From contig CAKQDA010000012.1 of the NCBI GenBank assembly GCA_934218695.1, positions 1-64,000 on the forward strand: a stretch of 64,000 nucleotides of DNA, in the 5' to 3' direction. Source of the stretch: an uncultured Succinivibrio sp. (GTDB taxonomy: Bacteria > Pseudomonadota > Gammaproteobacteria > Enterobacterales > Succinivibrionaceae). The translations under genes and the position numbers were made by a program. Under the pieces are notes generated by a model, which saw only the letters and a list, made by a program, of their open reading frames with translations, was not told the DNA's origin and made no database searches. This document shows, piece after piece, positions 1-9,409 of the stretch. Numbering within the stretch: the stretch's first letter is position 1; every line of letters starts with the position of its first letter.

Positions 1-34
1 AGAAGTCTTTCTTCATAAGTTAATTTCATAACAA

Positions 35-70
35 AACCCCATTATCAATCATGTGATCAATAATGGGGTT
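35..70 (-). terminator. Hairpin downstream of pfkA
   Basis: A perfect 11-bp inverted repeat (35-45 with 60-70) around a 14-nt loop lies just past the pfkA stop on the minus strand. It is followed in that direction by a short T-rich run, as expected for an intrinsic terminator of the tpiA-pfkA transcript. Beyond it, an ATG at 29 opens leftwards for nine codons to the window edge; that is too short to call a gene. Confidence 0.7.
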
Positions 71-106
71 CATACTAAAAGAGGGCTTTTTTAAGATAAG
101 TATAAA

Positions 107-1072
107 TTACTTCAGGCTTAAAGCTAAATCGTAAGTGCTCTTCATGAACTGGTGTTTCATGTTGTTGATGCACTCGATAATGTCATGATGAACAAGCTCA
201 CCACGCTCTACACCGATGCAGCGACCTGATTCGCCCTTCTTTAACAGCTCACATGCATATGCGCCCATACGTGAAGCTAATACACGATCAACAGCAGTAG
301 GTGAACCGCCACGCTGAATGTGACCTAATACTGTAGCACGGGTCTCAAGACCGGTTAACTCTTCAAGCTCTTTAGCCATCTGATGAACATCAGTCTGGTT
401 CTCGCATACAACCAGTATTGCATGACGCTTACCTGAATCGATGCCTTTCTTGATGTCAGCATAAACCTGCTCTTTGTTCCACTGAACTTCTGGAACAAGA
501 ACTGCCTCAGTACCGCATGATACAGCTGCACATACAGCCAGATCACCACAGTGGTGACCCATAACCTCAACCACACTGATACGCTTGTGTGATGAGCAGG
601 TGTCACGTAACTTGTCGATTGCTTCAACAGCAGTGTTTAATGCTGTATCAAAACCGATTGTAGCATCAGTACCAGCGATATCGTTATCGATAGTGCCTGG
701 TAAACCAATGCAAGGGAAGCCTAACTCAGAAATTAACTTAGCGCCCATGTATGAGCCGTCACCACCGATTACTACTAAAGCATCGATGCCGTGTTTCTTC
801 ATAACTTCAACACTTTCCTGACGAACCTGAGGCTGCTTGAACTGTGGGAAACGAGCTGTACCTAAGAAAGTACCTCCACGGTTTAACAGATCAGATACTG
901 AGTGGCTGTTTAACTGTACGAAATTACCTGAATGTAATCCAGAGTAACCATCACGTACACCTAAAACTTCCCAACCATATGATAAAGCTGTGCGAACTAC
1001 AGCACGAATAGCTGCGTTCATGCCTGGTGCGTCACCACCTGAGGTCAGAACACCAATTTTCTTGATTGCCAT
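107..1072 (-). CDS. pfkA: ATP-dependent 6-phosphofructokinase
   Basis: Catalyses ATP-dependent phosphorylation of fructose 6-phosphate to fructose 1,6-bisphosphate, the committed step of glycolysis, in the cytoplasm. The 321-aa product matches the bacterial PfkA length (E. coli 320). It opens with the [15 protein letters not shown] nucleotide-binding segment, has the GGDGS motif near residue 105 and the catalytic GTIDNDI segment near residue 128. The conserved aspartate in that segment and GD after GG indicate the ATP-dependent enzyme. It lies 24 nt downstream of tpiA on the same strand, so the two glycolytic genes probably share a transcript that ends at the hairpin at 35-70. Confidence 0.97.
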   Translation of the reverse strand: MAIKKIGVLTSGGDAPGMNAAIRAVVRTALSYGWEVLGVRDGYSGLHSGNFVQLNSHSVSDLLNRGGTFLGTARFPQFKQPQVRQESVEVMKKHGIDALVVIGGDGSYMGAKLISELGFPCIGLPGTIDNDIAGTDATIGFDTALNTAVEAIDKLRDTCSSHKRISVVEVMGHHCGDLAVCAAVSCGTEAVLVPEVQWNKEQVYADIKKGIDSGKRHAILVVCENQTDVHQMAKELEELTGLETRATVLGHIQRGGSPTAVDRVLASRMGAYACELLKKGESGRCIGVERGELVHHDIIECINNMKHQFMKSTYDLALSLK

Positions 1073-1096
1073 ATTACACGTGTCCGTTATTATAAA

Positions 1097-1855
1097 TTAA
1101 GCCTTTGCAGCTGCTTCAATAATTGCAGTAAAGTCTGGAGCCTTTAATGAAGCACCACCAATTAAACCACCGTCAACATCTTTCTGTGCGAAGATGTCAG
1201 CAGCATTCTTAGCATTGCATGAACCACCGTAAAGAATACGTACGCCGTCAGCAACTTCTGCGTTGAAAGTCTTTAAGAACTCACGGATACCGTGGTGAAC
1301 GTTCTGTGCAATTTCAGGGGTAGCAGTCTTGCCAGTACCGATTGCCCAGATTGGCTCGTAGGCGATGATTGCATTCTTGAATGCCTCAATGCCGCATAAA
1401 TCGATAACAGCCTTGATCTCTGCCTTGCAAACATCAAGAGTCTTACCGGCATCGTACTCAGCCTCTGACTCGCCGATGCATAATACTGGAGTTAAACCGT
1501 TGTCCTGAGCAGCCTTGAACTTGCCGGCAACGATTTCGTTTGACTCATTGTGGTAGCCACGACGCTCTGAGTGACCAACGATAGCGTAGGTGCAGCCGAA
1601 TTCCTTTAACATTACGGGTGAATTCTCACCAGTGTAGGCACCGTTAGTGTGGATATCGCAGTCCTCTGAACCCCACTTCAGGCTTGAACCGGTTGCTAAT
1701 GATTCAACCATACCAATGAAAATAGCAGGAGCACAAATTGCAACATCTACATTTGCATTCTTGTCAGCTGGCTCTCTGAATGCCTTAATTAAATCAGTAA
1801 CAGTTGACTTGGTACCGTTTAACTTCCAGTTACCCATTACAACAGGTTTTCTCAT
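1097..1855 (-). CDS. tpiA: Triose-phosphate isomerase
   Basis: Interconverts dihydroxyacetone phosphate and glyceraldehyde 3-phosphate in glycolysis and gluconeogenesis. The GNWKLNG segment carries the substrate-binding Asn and Lys, GHSERR the catalytic His, and AYEPIWAIGTGK the catalytic Glu and flexible loop 6. The start is set at 1855, giving MRKPVVMGNWK, because GAGGATAGG lies directly upstream. A longer frame begins eight codons earlier but has no better ribosome site and would extend the usual N-terminus. At about 252 aa the length fits the family. It is the first gene of the tpiA-pfkA pair. Confidence 0.96.
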   Translation of the reverse strand: MRKPVVMGNWKLNGTKSTVTDLIKAFREPADKNANVDVAICAPAIFIGMVESLATGSSLKWGSEDCDIHTNGAYTGENSPVMLKEFGCTYAIVGHSERRGYHNESNEIVAGKFKAAQDNGLTPVLCIGESEAEYDAGKTLDVCKAEIKAVIDLCGIEAFKNAIIAYEPIWAIGTGKTATPEIAQNVHHGIREFLKTFNAEVADGVRILYGGSCNAKNAADIFAQKDVDGGLIGGASLKAPDFTAIIEAAAKA

Positions 1856-1879
1856 GATCCTATCCTCAATAAAATACAT

Positions 1880-2317
1880 TTTTTGATACAGCCGTTAGTG
1901 CTGCTCTGATTGAATATCACTTTTTTTCAGCACACAAACTTTCGGTATTCTACTATAAAAAGCACATTTTGAGAGCTTTTTTTTATGCCTAATATAAAAA
2001 GGACCTTTTTTCTGCATCAGAATGCGATGTTTTATGTGAATGAAAGCGTTTTCTTATATGACAGATTTTGGTGCATGTTTTTTTCAGAAAAATGTGCTGT
2101 TAAATAAGCTGTACAGCCACATTCGGTAAGTTTATCCTGTCTGTAATCACTGTATTAGTCAGGCTTTCTGATTTTTTTATGGATATTTTCAGCTCTGTGT
2201 GATCCTCAAAAACTTCAGGCAAAATAAAAGAAACAGTGTCAGGCTGTGCCTTTCACCGTTTCTTTTATCTTAAAAACTTTCTTTTTTTATAACTGCAAAA
2301 CTAAAGAGTATGTTTTT
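1880..2317. other. AT-rich intergenic gap
   Basis: This 438-bp non-coding stretch is the upstream region of tpiA and the downstream region of the 331-aa orphan gene. Apart from the hairpin at 2224-2268 it holds short poly-T and poly-A runs. I could not assign a convincing tpiA promoter in it, and short frames here look accidental. Confidence 0.5.
2224..2268 (-). terminator. Intrinsic terminator of the 331-aa gene
   Basis: A 15-bp inverted repeat with one mismatch (2224-2238 with 2254-2268) surrounds a 15-nt loop. On the minus strand the distal arm is rich in T and continues into TTTTG, fitting a rho-independent terminator about 50 nt past the stop at 2318. Confidence 0.7.
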
Positions 2318-3313
2318 TTAACTGTAGCTAAACTGAAATTCTGCTGCAAACTGCGCCATTCTCTTCTTATGCTCCTTTTCATTGTGGGCTATCTTTTCAT
2401 CAGCCTTCTGTCTTTCTTTTCTGTAGTTAAACGCTTTGCAGTTATAGCGTCTGATGTAGTCAATGATGCTGCAGCCCAGGATATACAGTGGAAGCATGTG
2501 AGCTTTTGGATTGTACTGTGCAGAAGATACTGCTGATGAATTGAAATCAGATCCTAATGCAGTATCAGAGCTTTTGTTTACCGCTTTCATGATCTCAGAT
2601 ACAGCTTTTATCATAAAAAGAGCCTGGTTTAGGGGAGTGCTCTGATAACTTAAAAGAGTATCAACCATGTTATCTACAAGTTTTGCTATTGACGATGACA
2701 CACAGTGCGAGTACTCAGATCTGAAAAAGATAGGGGTATCGTCTAAAGAGCTGTCACTGTCAAATTCAGGATTGTATCCATTAAGCTTTGAGTACATAAA
2801 AATTTCATTTAACTCCTGTTCGGTTTCATAAGGATCGGCGCTTTCCCCACAGTCTGTGTTATCTGTGCTGCCAGAAACAGGGAAAAGTCTGTCAGATCGG
2901 TCAGAAAGATTTTGAGTTTCACTGTCGGCTGTTACATTCTTTGAATTTTTAATTTTTACTGGCGAGCTGCGTGAAGTGTTCTGAGAACTGCTTAAAAATT
3001 TGCATGTAGCCTGATAAATTGCAGATCCTGCAGTGGCAGGATCACCTGAGAGTTTCAGAACAGCCGAGTTTACACTCTGCCTTATGCTGTTTAACCTGTT
3101 CTCGCAGGCCTGTCTGTCAGACTGCCTTTCAAATTCATTTCTGAATGATGCTGCATTACATGTGCTTATGCTGCAGGCAATGGCTGATGCACCTGCTGAA
3201 TTTGCAGGACCTGTAAGGTTGTTTTGTGATGATAAAAAAAGTTTTTGCACACAAAGACTGTCTGAAGACTGTAAAATCGCCTGTACGTTGCCCAAATTCA
3301 GTACATTTCCCAT
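2318..3313 (-). CDS. Hypothetical protein, 331 aa
   Basis: I do not recognise this protein. It is rich in Ser, Asn and Asp, has no signal peptide or clear membrane segment, and ends in a charged, probably helical tail (roughly residues 290-325) dense in Lys, Arg and Glu. The middle (about residues 110-180) is low-complexity and acidic and is probably disordered. A short hydrophobic stretch near residue 280 is too weak for a membrane helix. The coding call rests on a long open frame against alternatives and a good terminator downstream. It could be a lineage-specific surface-associated or secreted protein. It has no operon partner. Confidence 0.6.
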   Translation of the reverse strand: MGNVLNLGNVQAILQSSDSLCVQKLFLSSQNNLTGPANSAGASAIACSISTCNAASFRNEFERQSDRQACENRLNSIRQSVNSAVLKLSGDPATAGSAIYQATCKFLSSSQNTSRSSPVKIKNSKNVTADSETQNLSDRSDRLFPVSGSTDNTDCGESADPYETEQELNEIFMYSKLNGYNPEFDSDSSLDDTPIFFRSEYSHCVSSSIAKLVDNMVDTLLSYQSTPLNQALFMIKAVSEIMKAVNKSSDTALGSDFNSSAVSSAQYNPKAHMLPLYILGCSIIDYIRRYNCKAFNYRKERQKADEKIAHNEKEHKKRMAQFAAEFQFSYS

Positions 3314-3636
3314 TTTTATTTACTTCCCAGAAAATAAGTTTTTTTATAACTTGCAAAGATAGTGCCATTATTTAACATACTGATATTTAAAAATATTTTT
3401 AGTATTTTACAGGCACAGCCTGCAGGATACTGCCGAAAATGGCAATCACAGGGTAAATTTGAATTGACAATATCTGATAAAACTTTAAAAATAAGCTTTT
3501 CATATATATTGAGTTACTCAATAAACTAAAAGTTATCAGCTGCTGTTTTGAGTTCTGTTTATTAAAGGGCGTCTCTTTGAATTTATTCTGACCTGGCATG
3601 GTCAGACTGAAAGTTACCTCTGACAGATATTTCTCT
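3314..3636. other. Intergenic gap upstream of thrA
   Basis: No convincing gene is seen. A 66-codon minus-strand frame at 3399-3599 lacks a ribosome site and family features. I looked for a Thr/Ile-rich leader peptide and attenuator like E. coli thrL and found none. Confidence 0.5.
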
Positions 3637-3665
3637 TTGCAGACAGTAAACTTATAAACTATAAA
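3637..3665 (+). promoter_or_regulatory. Putative sigma-70 promoter of thrABC
   Basis: TTGCAG (3637-3642) and TATAAA (3660-3665) are separated by 17 nt, a good match to the sigma-70 consensus. They lie 36 nt before the thrA start. An AGGAG ribosome site at 3687-3691 supports the start at 3701. Confidence 0.6.
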
Positions 3666-3700
3666 AAGATTATTCAGCTTTTCAACAGGAGCCTAGTTTT

Positions 3701-6163
3701 ATGCGCGTTCTTAAGTTTGGCGGTACATCAGTTGCAAATGCACAGAGATTTCAGGATGTAGCTGAAATTGCGCTTGATACTGCCAGGAGATCACAGACAG
3801 CACTAGTTCTGTCTGCTCCAGCAAAGATCACCAATTTATTAGTAGCTTTGGTGGCACAGGGTGCTGCCGGTAAAGACGGAAGTGAAGAGTTCGCTCAGAT
3901 CCGCGCCATAGTAGAACCAATTATTACAACTCTAGGCTCAAAATACGAAAAGTTCGACACCGACAGAATTTTAGGTGAGTTCAACAAAACCATGGATATC
4001 TTAAGACAGCGTCTTGATGGTATGGTTTTGTTAGGTGTATGTCCTGAACTTGTAATGGCTTTTGTAGAAAGCCGTGGTGAGAGTTTCTCCATTTTAATCA
4101 TGTCAGAGCTTTTAAAGGCTTTAGGCAAAAAGGTAAGAGTGATTGATCCTGTTCAGGTTCTTGTAACAGAAGGCGGAATTATGGAGTCTTCTGTAAACAT
4201 TGAGCAGTCTAAAGCACGTTATGCAGCACTGCCTGACGATAAGGAAGCTATTACTTTAATGTCTGGTTTCTGTGGTGGTAATGCTCAGGGACAGCTGGTG
4301 CTCTTAGGCAGAAACGGTTCTGATTATTCAGCTGCCTGTCTGGCTGCAATCTCCAATGCTGAATGCTGTGAAATCTGGACTGACGTCGATGGTGTGTACA
4401 GCTGTGATCCAAGAGCAGTTGAAGGTGCAGTTCTTTTAAAGAAGATGTCATATGCCGAGGCCATGGAGTTATCCTACTTTGGAGCCAAGGTTCTGCATCC
4501 ACGCACAATTGCTCCTATTGCACAGTTTGAGATCCCTTGCCTTATTAAGAACACCAAAAATCCAAAGGGACCAGGTACCCTAATTTCCGAGGAAACTGAT
4601 CTGTCTGTACCAATCAAAGGTATTTCTGATCTTAAGAATGTCGCTCTTATCAATATCTCAGGTCCTGGCATGAAAGGTATGGTAGGTATGGCAGGACGTC
4701 TGTTTACCGCTGTATCAAGAGCTGGTATTTCCATTACCCTGATCACCCAGTCTTCATCTGAGTACTCCATTTCTTTCTGCATCAGTCAGTCAGAACTTGC
4801 CAAGGCAAAGAAAGTAATCAATGCCGAATTCAGGTTAGAGTTAAAGGATGGTCTGCTCAATCCTGTTGAAATTAAGGAAGGCTGTGCAATTATCTCCGTT
4901 GTCGGCGACGGTATGCGTATGGTGCGCGGCATTTCAGGCAAATTCTTCAGAGCTTTAGCTGAGGCAAACGTAAACATCAGAGCTATTGCTCAGGGCTCAT
5001 CTGAGCGTTCTATCTCAGCTGTAATATCTCAGAAGAGAGTAACAGAGGCAGTGGCTTTTGCCCACACAGCATTCTTTAATTCAAAACAGCGTATCGATGT
5101 TGTTCTGATTGGCTGCGGTGGTGTAGGCGGTGAGCTTTTAGCTCAGATAAGACGTCAGAGATCAGAGCTCTCAGACAACCATGGTATTGATATCAGAGTT
5201 GTAGGTGTAGGTAACTCAAAACACTTTATCTCTGATCCAAACTGTGTTGATTTAGAGAACTACAAAGATTTACTTTCAAAGAGTGAACAGCCTGCCTTAA
5301 CTCCAGAGGCTGCTGAACAGTTAATCAAGGATTCTCACTTAATCAATCCTGTTCTGGTTGACTGCACCTCATCTGAAGAGCTTGCCTTAAAATATGTGGA
5401 TTTCATGAAAGCAGGCTACCATGTGGTAACTCCAAGCAAGAAGGCCAATACTGGTTCATATGAGTACTATCAGGAACTGCGCAGAACCGCACGTGCACAG
5501 CACAGAAAGTTCCTGTATGAGGCAAACGTGGGTGCAGGTCTTCCAGTTATCAACACTGTTCAGAATGAACTTGCAGCAGGCGACAGACTTATTGATTTCT
5601 CTGGTATCCTCTCAGGCACTCTGTCATACCTGTTTGGTCTCGTTGAAGATGGCAAAACCTTATCTGAGGCCACAAGAATTGCCTATGAGAAGGGCTTTAC
5701 AGAGCCTAATCCAAAGGACGATCTTGATGGTATGGATGTGGCAAGAAAGCTGCTTATTCTTGCCCGTGAGTGCGGTCTTAAGCTTGAGCTGTCAGATGTT
5801 GATGTTCAGGGGGCTGTACCTTCAGAATATCTGCAGGGCAACAGCGCTCAAGAAGTTCTTGAAAACCTGAAGCAGGCTGATGCCTCATTTACAGCTTTAG
5901 TTGAAAAAGCCAAGTCAGAAGGCAAGGTACTGCGCTATGTAGGCTCAATTAAAGACGGCAAATGCACCTGTTCAGTACAGGCTGTAGGACCTGATCAGGC
6001 TTTATTCAAGGTTCGTGACGGCGAGAATGCTCTTGCCTTTACCACAGCCTACTATCAGCCAATTCCTCTTGTGATAAGAGGTTATGGTGCCGGAACTGCA
6101 GTTACTGCCGCAGGTGTGCTCTCTGATGTTTTGCGTCTTCAGAACTGGGCACATGAGGAATAG
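3701..6163 (+). CDS. thrA: Bifunctional aspartokinase / homoserine dehydrogenase I
   Basis: Phosphorylates aspartate at the head of the aspartate-family pathway and reduces aspartate semialdehyde to homoserine. The 820 aa equals the length of E. coli ThrA. The N-terminal kinase starts MRVLKFGGTSVA with the amino-acid-kinase Lys and Gly motif. Two ACT-type regulatory segments occupy about residues 310-460. The homoserine dehydrogenase half starts near residue 467 with VVLIGCGGVGGELLAQ, an NAD(P)-binding glycine-rich loop. Known family members are inhibited by threonine through the ACT domains. It is the first gene of thrABC, 18 nt before thrB. Confidence 0.97.
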   Translation: MRVLKFGGTSVANAQRFQDVAEIALDTARRSQTALVLSAPAKITNLLVALVAQGAAGKDGSEEFAQIRAIVEPIITTLGSKYEKFDTDRILGEFNKTMDILRQRLDGMVLLGVCPELVMAFVESRGESFSILIMSELLKALGKKVRVIDPVQVLVTEGGIMESSVNIEQSKARYAALPDDKEAITLMSGFCGGNAQGQLVLLGRNGSDYSAACLAAISNAECCEIWTDVDGVYSCDPRAVEGAVLLKKMSYAEAMELSYFGAKVLHPRTIAPIAQFEIPCLIKNTKNPKGPGTLISEETDLSVPIKGISDLKNVALINISGPGMKGMVGMAGRLFTAVSRAGISITLITQSSSEYSISFCISQSELAKAKKVINAEFRLELKDGLLNPVEIKEGCAIISVVGDGMRMVRGISGKFFRALAEANVNIRAIAQGSSERSISAVISQKRVTEAVAFAHTAFFNSKQRIDVVLIGCGGVGGELLAQIRRQRSELSDNHGIDIRVVGVGNSKHFISDPNCVDLENYKDLLSKSEQPALTPEAAEQLIKDSHLINPVLVDCTSSEELALKYVDFMKAGYHVVTPSKKANTGSYEYYQELRRTARAQHRKFLYEANVGAGLPVINTVQNELAAGDRLIDFSGILSGTLSYLFGLVEDGKTLSEATRIAYEKGFTEPNPKDDLDGMDVARKLLILARECGLKLELSDVDVQGAVPSEYLQGNSAQEVLENLKQADASFTALVEKAKSEGKVLRYVGSIKDGKCTCSVQAVGPDQALFKVRDGENALAFTTAYYQPIPLVIRGYGAGTAVTAAGVLSDVLRLQNWAHEE

Positions 6164-6181
6164 GGGAAAAGGATTAAGATC

Positions 6182-7147
6182 ATGAGTAAGATTTTTAAAG
6201 CATATGCTCCTGCATCAGCTGCCAACCTGTCAGTAGGTTTTGATTTATTAGGAGCAGCTCTCAAGCCTGTAGATGGTGCTGTATTAGGTGATGAGATCAC
6301 AATCTCTGAAAACTCAGAATCAGGCTGTGATGTATCTGTTGTTGGCCGTTATGCCCACAAGTTGCCTTCAGATCCTAAAAAGAACATTGTGTACGATGCC
6401 TATCTGATGTACAAAGAAGCTTTGGAGAAAAAGGGATTAAAAGTCAAAGATGTACACATGGAACTGTCAAAGAACCTTCCTGTGTGCTCAGGACTTGGCT
6501 CATCCGCTGCATCAGTGGTTGCAGCTGTTGTAGCTCTGGACGCTATTCATTCAGAAGCTTTAGGTCAGGAAGGCTGCCTTGAGCTTATGGGTAGACTTGA
6601 GGGAAAAATCTCAGGCTCTATTCATTACGATAATGTTGCCCCATGCTATTTTGGCGGGCTTCAGCTTATCGTTCAGGAAAACGGAGTGATATCCACAACT
6701 CTTCCTGATTTTGACAACTGGTACTGGGTATCATGTTTCCCTGGCATTAAGGTTTCCACAAATGCCGCCCGTCAGATCCTGCCAAAAGAGTATTCACGCT
6801 CTGACGTGATAACCTTTGGCCGTCGTCTTGCCACCTTTGTTCATGCTTGCCATGAGGGCAATGACAAACTTGCTGCATCATGTCTTATTGATGTGATTGC
6901 TGAACCTTACAGAGCAGGTCTTATCCCAGGCTTTACCGATGCAAGTGAACATGGTAAGACCCTAGGTGCACTTGCAACAGGTATTTCAGGCTCTGGCTCT
7001 TCCGTGTTCTCAATTTTTGAGGATAAGGAGAAGGCAGAACAGATGAAGGAATATCTTGAGAGAAACTTTATTGCCAATGAAGACGGATTCTGTCATATCT
7101 GCAGAATTGACAGACGCGGTGCCTATGCAGAAGCTTTAGAGAATTAG
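6182..7147 (+). CDS. thrB: Homoserine kinase
   Basis: Phosphorylates homoserine to O-phosphohomoserine, the second-last step to threonine. The 321-aa GHMP-family kinase carries the ATP-binding segment PVCSGLGSSAASVVAA near residue 100, and a C-terminal glycine-rich GISGSGSSVFSIF motif typical of the family. It is slightly longer than E. coli ThrB (310 aa). It sits between thrA and thrC with short spacers (18 and 10 nt), so co-transcription and translational coupling are likely. Confidence 0.96.
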   Translation: MSKIFKAYAPASAANLSVGFDLLGAALKPVDGAVLGDEITISENSESGCDVSVVGRYAHKLPSDPKKNIVYDAYLMYKEALEKKGLKVKDVHMELSKNLPVCSGLGSSAASVVAAVVALDAIHSEALGQEGCLELMGRLEGKISGSIHYDNVAPCYFGGLQLIVQENGVISTTLPDFDNWYWVSCFPGIKVSTNAARQILPKEYSRSDVITFGRRLATFVHACHEGNDKLAASCLIDVIAEPYRAGLIPGFTDASEHGKTLGALATGISGSGSSVFSIFEDKEKAEQMKEYLERNFIANEDGFCHICRIDRRGAYAEALEN

Positions 7148-7157
7148 TGAGAAAATT

Positions 7158-8441
7158 ATGGAACTATACAATTTAAAAGATCATAACGAGAAGGTATCTT
7201 TTGCACAGGCTGTTGTAAAGGGTATTGGTAAAGATCAGGGCTTATTCTTCCCTGATCACATTGAGCCACTTGCCAATGTGGATGAACTGCTGGACTTACC
7301 TTTAGTTGAGCGCTCCCAGAAGATTTTACGTCACTTAATCGGTGATGAAATTCCAGAATTAGAAAGCATTATCGCTGATGCTTTTACCTTTAAGGCTCCT
7401 ATTGTAAAGGCTGATGAGAATGTTTATGCCTTAGAGCTTTTCCACGGTCCAACCTTGGCATTTAAGGATTTTGGTGCCCGTTTCATGGCAAGAGTATTAG
7501 GCTCTATCCGTGGCGACAAGCATTTAACCATTTTAACTGCAACCTCCGGTGATACCGGTGCGGCAGTAGCTGCAGCCTTCTATGAGCAGAAGGGTATTGA
7601 TGTTGTTGTTTTATATCCAAAGGGAAAGATTTCAGATCTTCAGGAAAAGTTAATTGCCACATTAGGCAAGAATATTAAGGCAGTTCAGGTTGACGGTATC
7701 TTTGATGAGTGTCAGGACATGGTAAAGACTGCCTTTGATGATGTTGAGTTTAAGACTGCTGTAGGTCTTAACAGTGCCAACTCAATTAACATCAGCCGTT
7801 TATTAGCTCAGGTATCATACTATTTTGAGGCTGTGTCACAGCTGCCAAAAGAGAAGAGAAACAGTGTGGTATTCTCTGTTCCATGCGGTAACTTCGGTAA
7901 CATCACAGCAGGTTTAATTGCTAAAGCTTTAGGTCTTAAGGCCCGTTTTGTGATCTCTTGCAATGCCAATGACACTGTACCACGTTACCTTCAGTCAGGT
8001 AAGTGGGATCCTCATGCAACAGTTGCAACACTGTCAAACGCAATGGATATCTCAAGACCTAACAACTGGCCACGTGTTGAGGCTCTGGTAAAGATGCAGG
8101 GCTGGTCATTAAAGGATTTTGCATTCGGCTCAATGTCAGATGCTGAAACTGAAAAGACCATGCAGAACCTGTATAAAAAGACAGGCTATATTTTAGAGCC
8201 ACACGCTGCTATTGCCTATCAGACCTTAGAGAACAATCTCAAAGATGGTGAGACCGGTATCTTCCTGGGAACAGCACATCCTGCCAAGTTCAAGGCTGAC
8301 GTGGACAGAATTTTAGGTATTGATTTACCTCTGCCTAAGGCTTTAGAGGAGAAGGCTAAACTTGATTCAAAGGCTGTTGAGCTGCCTGCTGACTATAACA
8401 CCTTAAAAGACTATGTTCTAAAGGAGCTTAAGCTCAAATAG
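7158..8441 (+). CDS. thrC: Threonine synthase
   Basis: Converts O-phosphohomoserine to threonine and phosphate using pyridoxal phosphate. The 427-aa product matches E. coli ThrC (428 aa). The PLP lysine lies in HGPTLAFKDFGARF (near residue 107), preceded by the usual N-terminal threonine-synthase domain. SGDTGAA and PCGNFGN match the phosphate- and cofactor-binding loops. It is the last gene of thrABC, followed by a strong terminator at 8491-8528. Confidence 0.97.
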   Translation: MELYNLKDHNEKVSFAQAVVKGIGKDQGLFFPDHIEPLANVDELLDLPLVERSQKILRHLIGDEIPELESIIADAFTFKAPIVKADENVYALELFHGPTLAFKDFGARFMARVLGSIRGDKHLTILTATSGDTGAAVAAAFYEQKGIDVVVLYPKGKISDLQEKLIATLGKNIKAVQVDGIFDECQDMVKTAFDDVEFKTAVGLNSANSINISRLLAQVSYYFEAVSQLPKEKRNSVVFSVPCGNFGNITAGLIAKALGLKARFVISCNANDTVPRYLQSGKWDPHATVATLSNAMDISRPNNWPRVEALVKMQGWSLKDFAFGSMSDAETEKTMQNLYKKTGYILEPHAAIAYQTLENNLKDGETGIFLGTAHPAKFKADVDRILGIDLPLPKALEEKAKLDSKAVELPADYNTLKDYVLKELKLK

Positions 8442-8490
8442 TCTTTAAAGATGAAATTTTATATTTCATTTTAAGTACTGTTTTTATCTG

Positions 8491-8528
8491 AAGATCTTCT
8501 CAAAAAAAAGAGAAGATCTTTTTTTTGC
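8491..8528 (+). terminator. Intrinsic terminator of thrABC
   Basis: A 10-bp inverted repeat flanks a poly-A loop and is followed by eight T residues. It lies about 50 nt beyond the thrC stop. Confidence 0.85.
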
Positions 8529-8817
8529 AACTGGGTACAGAAAAAGAAAAAATTTAAGAGAAAACGTGCTTTCAAACACTGAAAAATAGTCTGTGCCTGT
8601 ACAGACTCCGGATTTAAAATACAGTCCTGCACAGAGAAAAACAGAGATCTTCAAAATCAGGGTGGCTAAATTCAATTTGGATCTGAACTTATAAAATGCT
8701 GGCATTCTAATGTCTAAAGTGGCTAAAAATTTAAACTCATTGGATTCTTAAGAACTTAACCTGAATGCTGCAGATCGTCATGCAGAACAGTATTAAAACA
8801 ACAAGAGAGATAACAAT
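8529..8817. other. Intergenic gap, nothing clear
   Basis: AT-rich sequence between thrC and the GNAT gene. A minus-strand frame at 8484-8705 overlaps the thrC terminator and has no ribosome site, so I do not call it. Confidence 0.4.
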
Positions 8818-9234
8818 ATGGAAATCACCTACACTTTTGAAAAGAAATTCTCAAAGGAAGACACTTACCGTTTATTCAAATCCATTAACTGGTATTCAGC
8901 AAATTTCCCTGAAAGACTGCATAAGGCTCTGTTAAATTCTCAGACTGTGGTTACAGCATGGGATGGAGATAAACTTGTAGGTCTTGCAAGGGCTCTTGAT
9001 GACAGTGAAATGGTGGCTTTTATTCATTATGTTTTAGTTGATCCTGAATATCAGGGACACCATATTGCATCAGGGTTAATCAGTATGATTAAGGAAAAGT
9101 ACAGGAACTATCTGTATATTGATGTAATGCCTGAGGATAAAAGCAACTGTCCTTTCTATGAAAAGTCTGGTTTTAAAGTAATGAAAGACGGCGCTGCAAT
9201 GACTCTGTTTAATGAAAACTCTGAACAGAGATAG
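8818..9234 (+). CDS. GNAT family N-acetyltransferase
   Basis: A 138-aa protein with the GNAT fold pattern: an N-terminal substrate arm, a central strand VAFIHYVLVDPEYQG, and the acetyl-CoA pyrophosphate-binding segment YQGHHIASGLI (residues about 80-92, the Q/RxxGxG/A motif with Ala in the last position). The C-terminal part has the CPFYEKSGFK segment frequent in small GNATs. The substrate is not evident. It is monocistronic, with AAGAGAGAT as a likely ribosome site. Confidence 0.85.
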   Translation: MEITYTFEKKFSKEDTYRLFKSINWYSANFPERLHKALLNSQTVVTAWDGDKLVGLARALDDSEMVAFIHYVLVDPEYQGHHIASGLISMIKEKYRNYLYIDVMPEDKSNCPFYEKSGFKVMKDGAAMTLFNENSEQR

Positions 9235-9260
9235 TTAAAACAGATTTTCTTTTCGTGTAT

Positions 9261-9285
9261 AAGATGGACTTAGACAGTCCATCTT
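9261..9285. other. Perfect 10-bp hairpin after the GNAT gene
   Basis: AAGATGGACT (9261-9270) and its exact complement (9276-9285) flank a 5-nt loop, 27 nt past the stop. No T-run follows on either strand, so it may be a weak terminator or an mRNA 3'-end stem. Confidence 0.45.
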
Positions 9286-9409
9286 AAAATCACACTGATA
9301 ATTCTGGTATACACAATCTGCTGTCTGCAATGATTACAGATGACTACTTTTGGAAGTGATTAGAGCTAAAGTTCTGTAAATGAGTTTAAGCTACAGGAGA
9401 ATTTTCTGT

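Noticed and set aside
3399..3599. Minus-strand 66-codon frame upstream of thrA
   Set aside because: No ribosome site, AT-rich, and it overlaps nothing conserved; not a recognisable leader peptide.
3500..3700. thr attenuator with a Thr/Ile-rich leader
   Set aside because: I searched for a leader peptide and terminator hairpin before thrA and saw neither.
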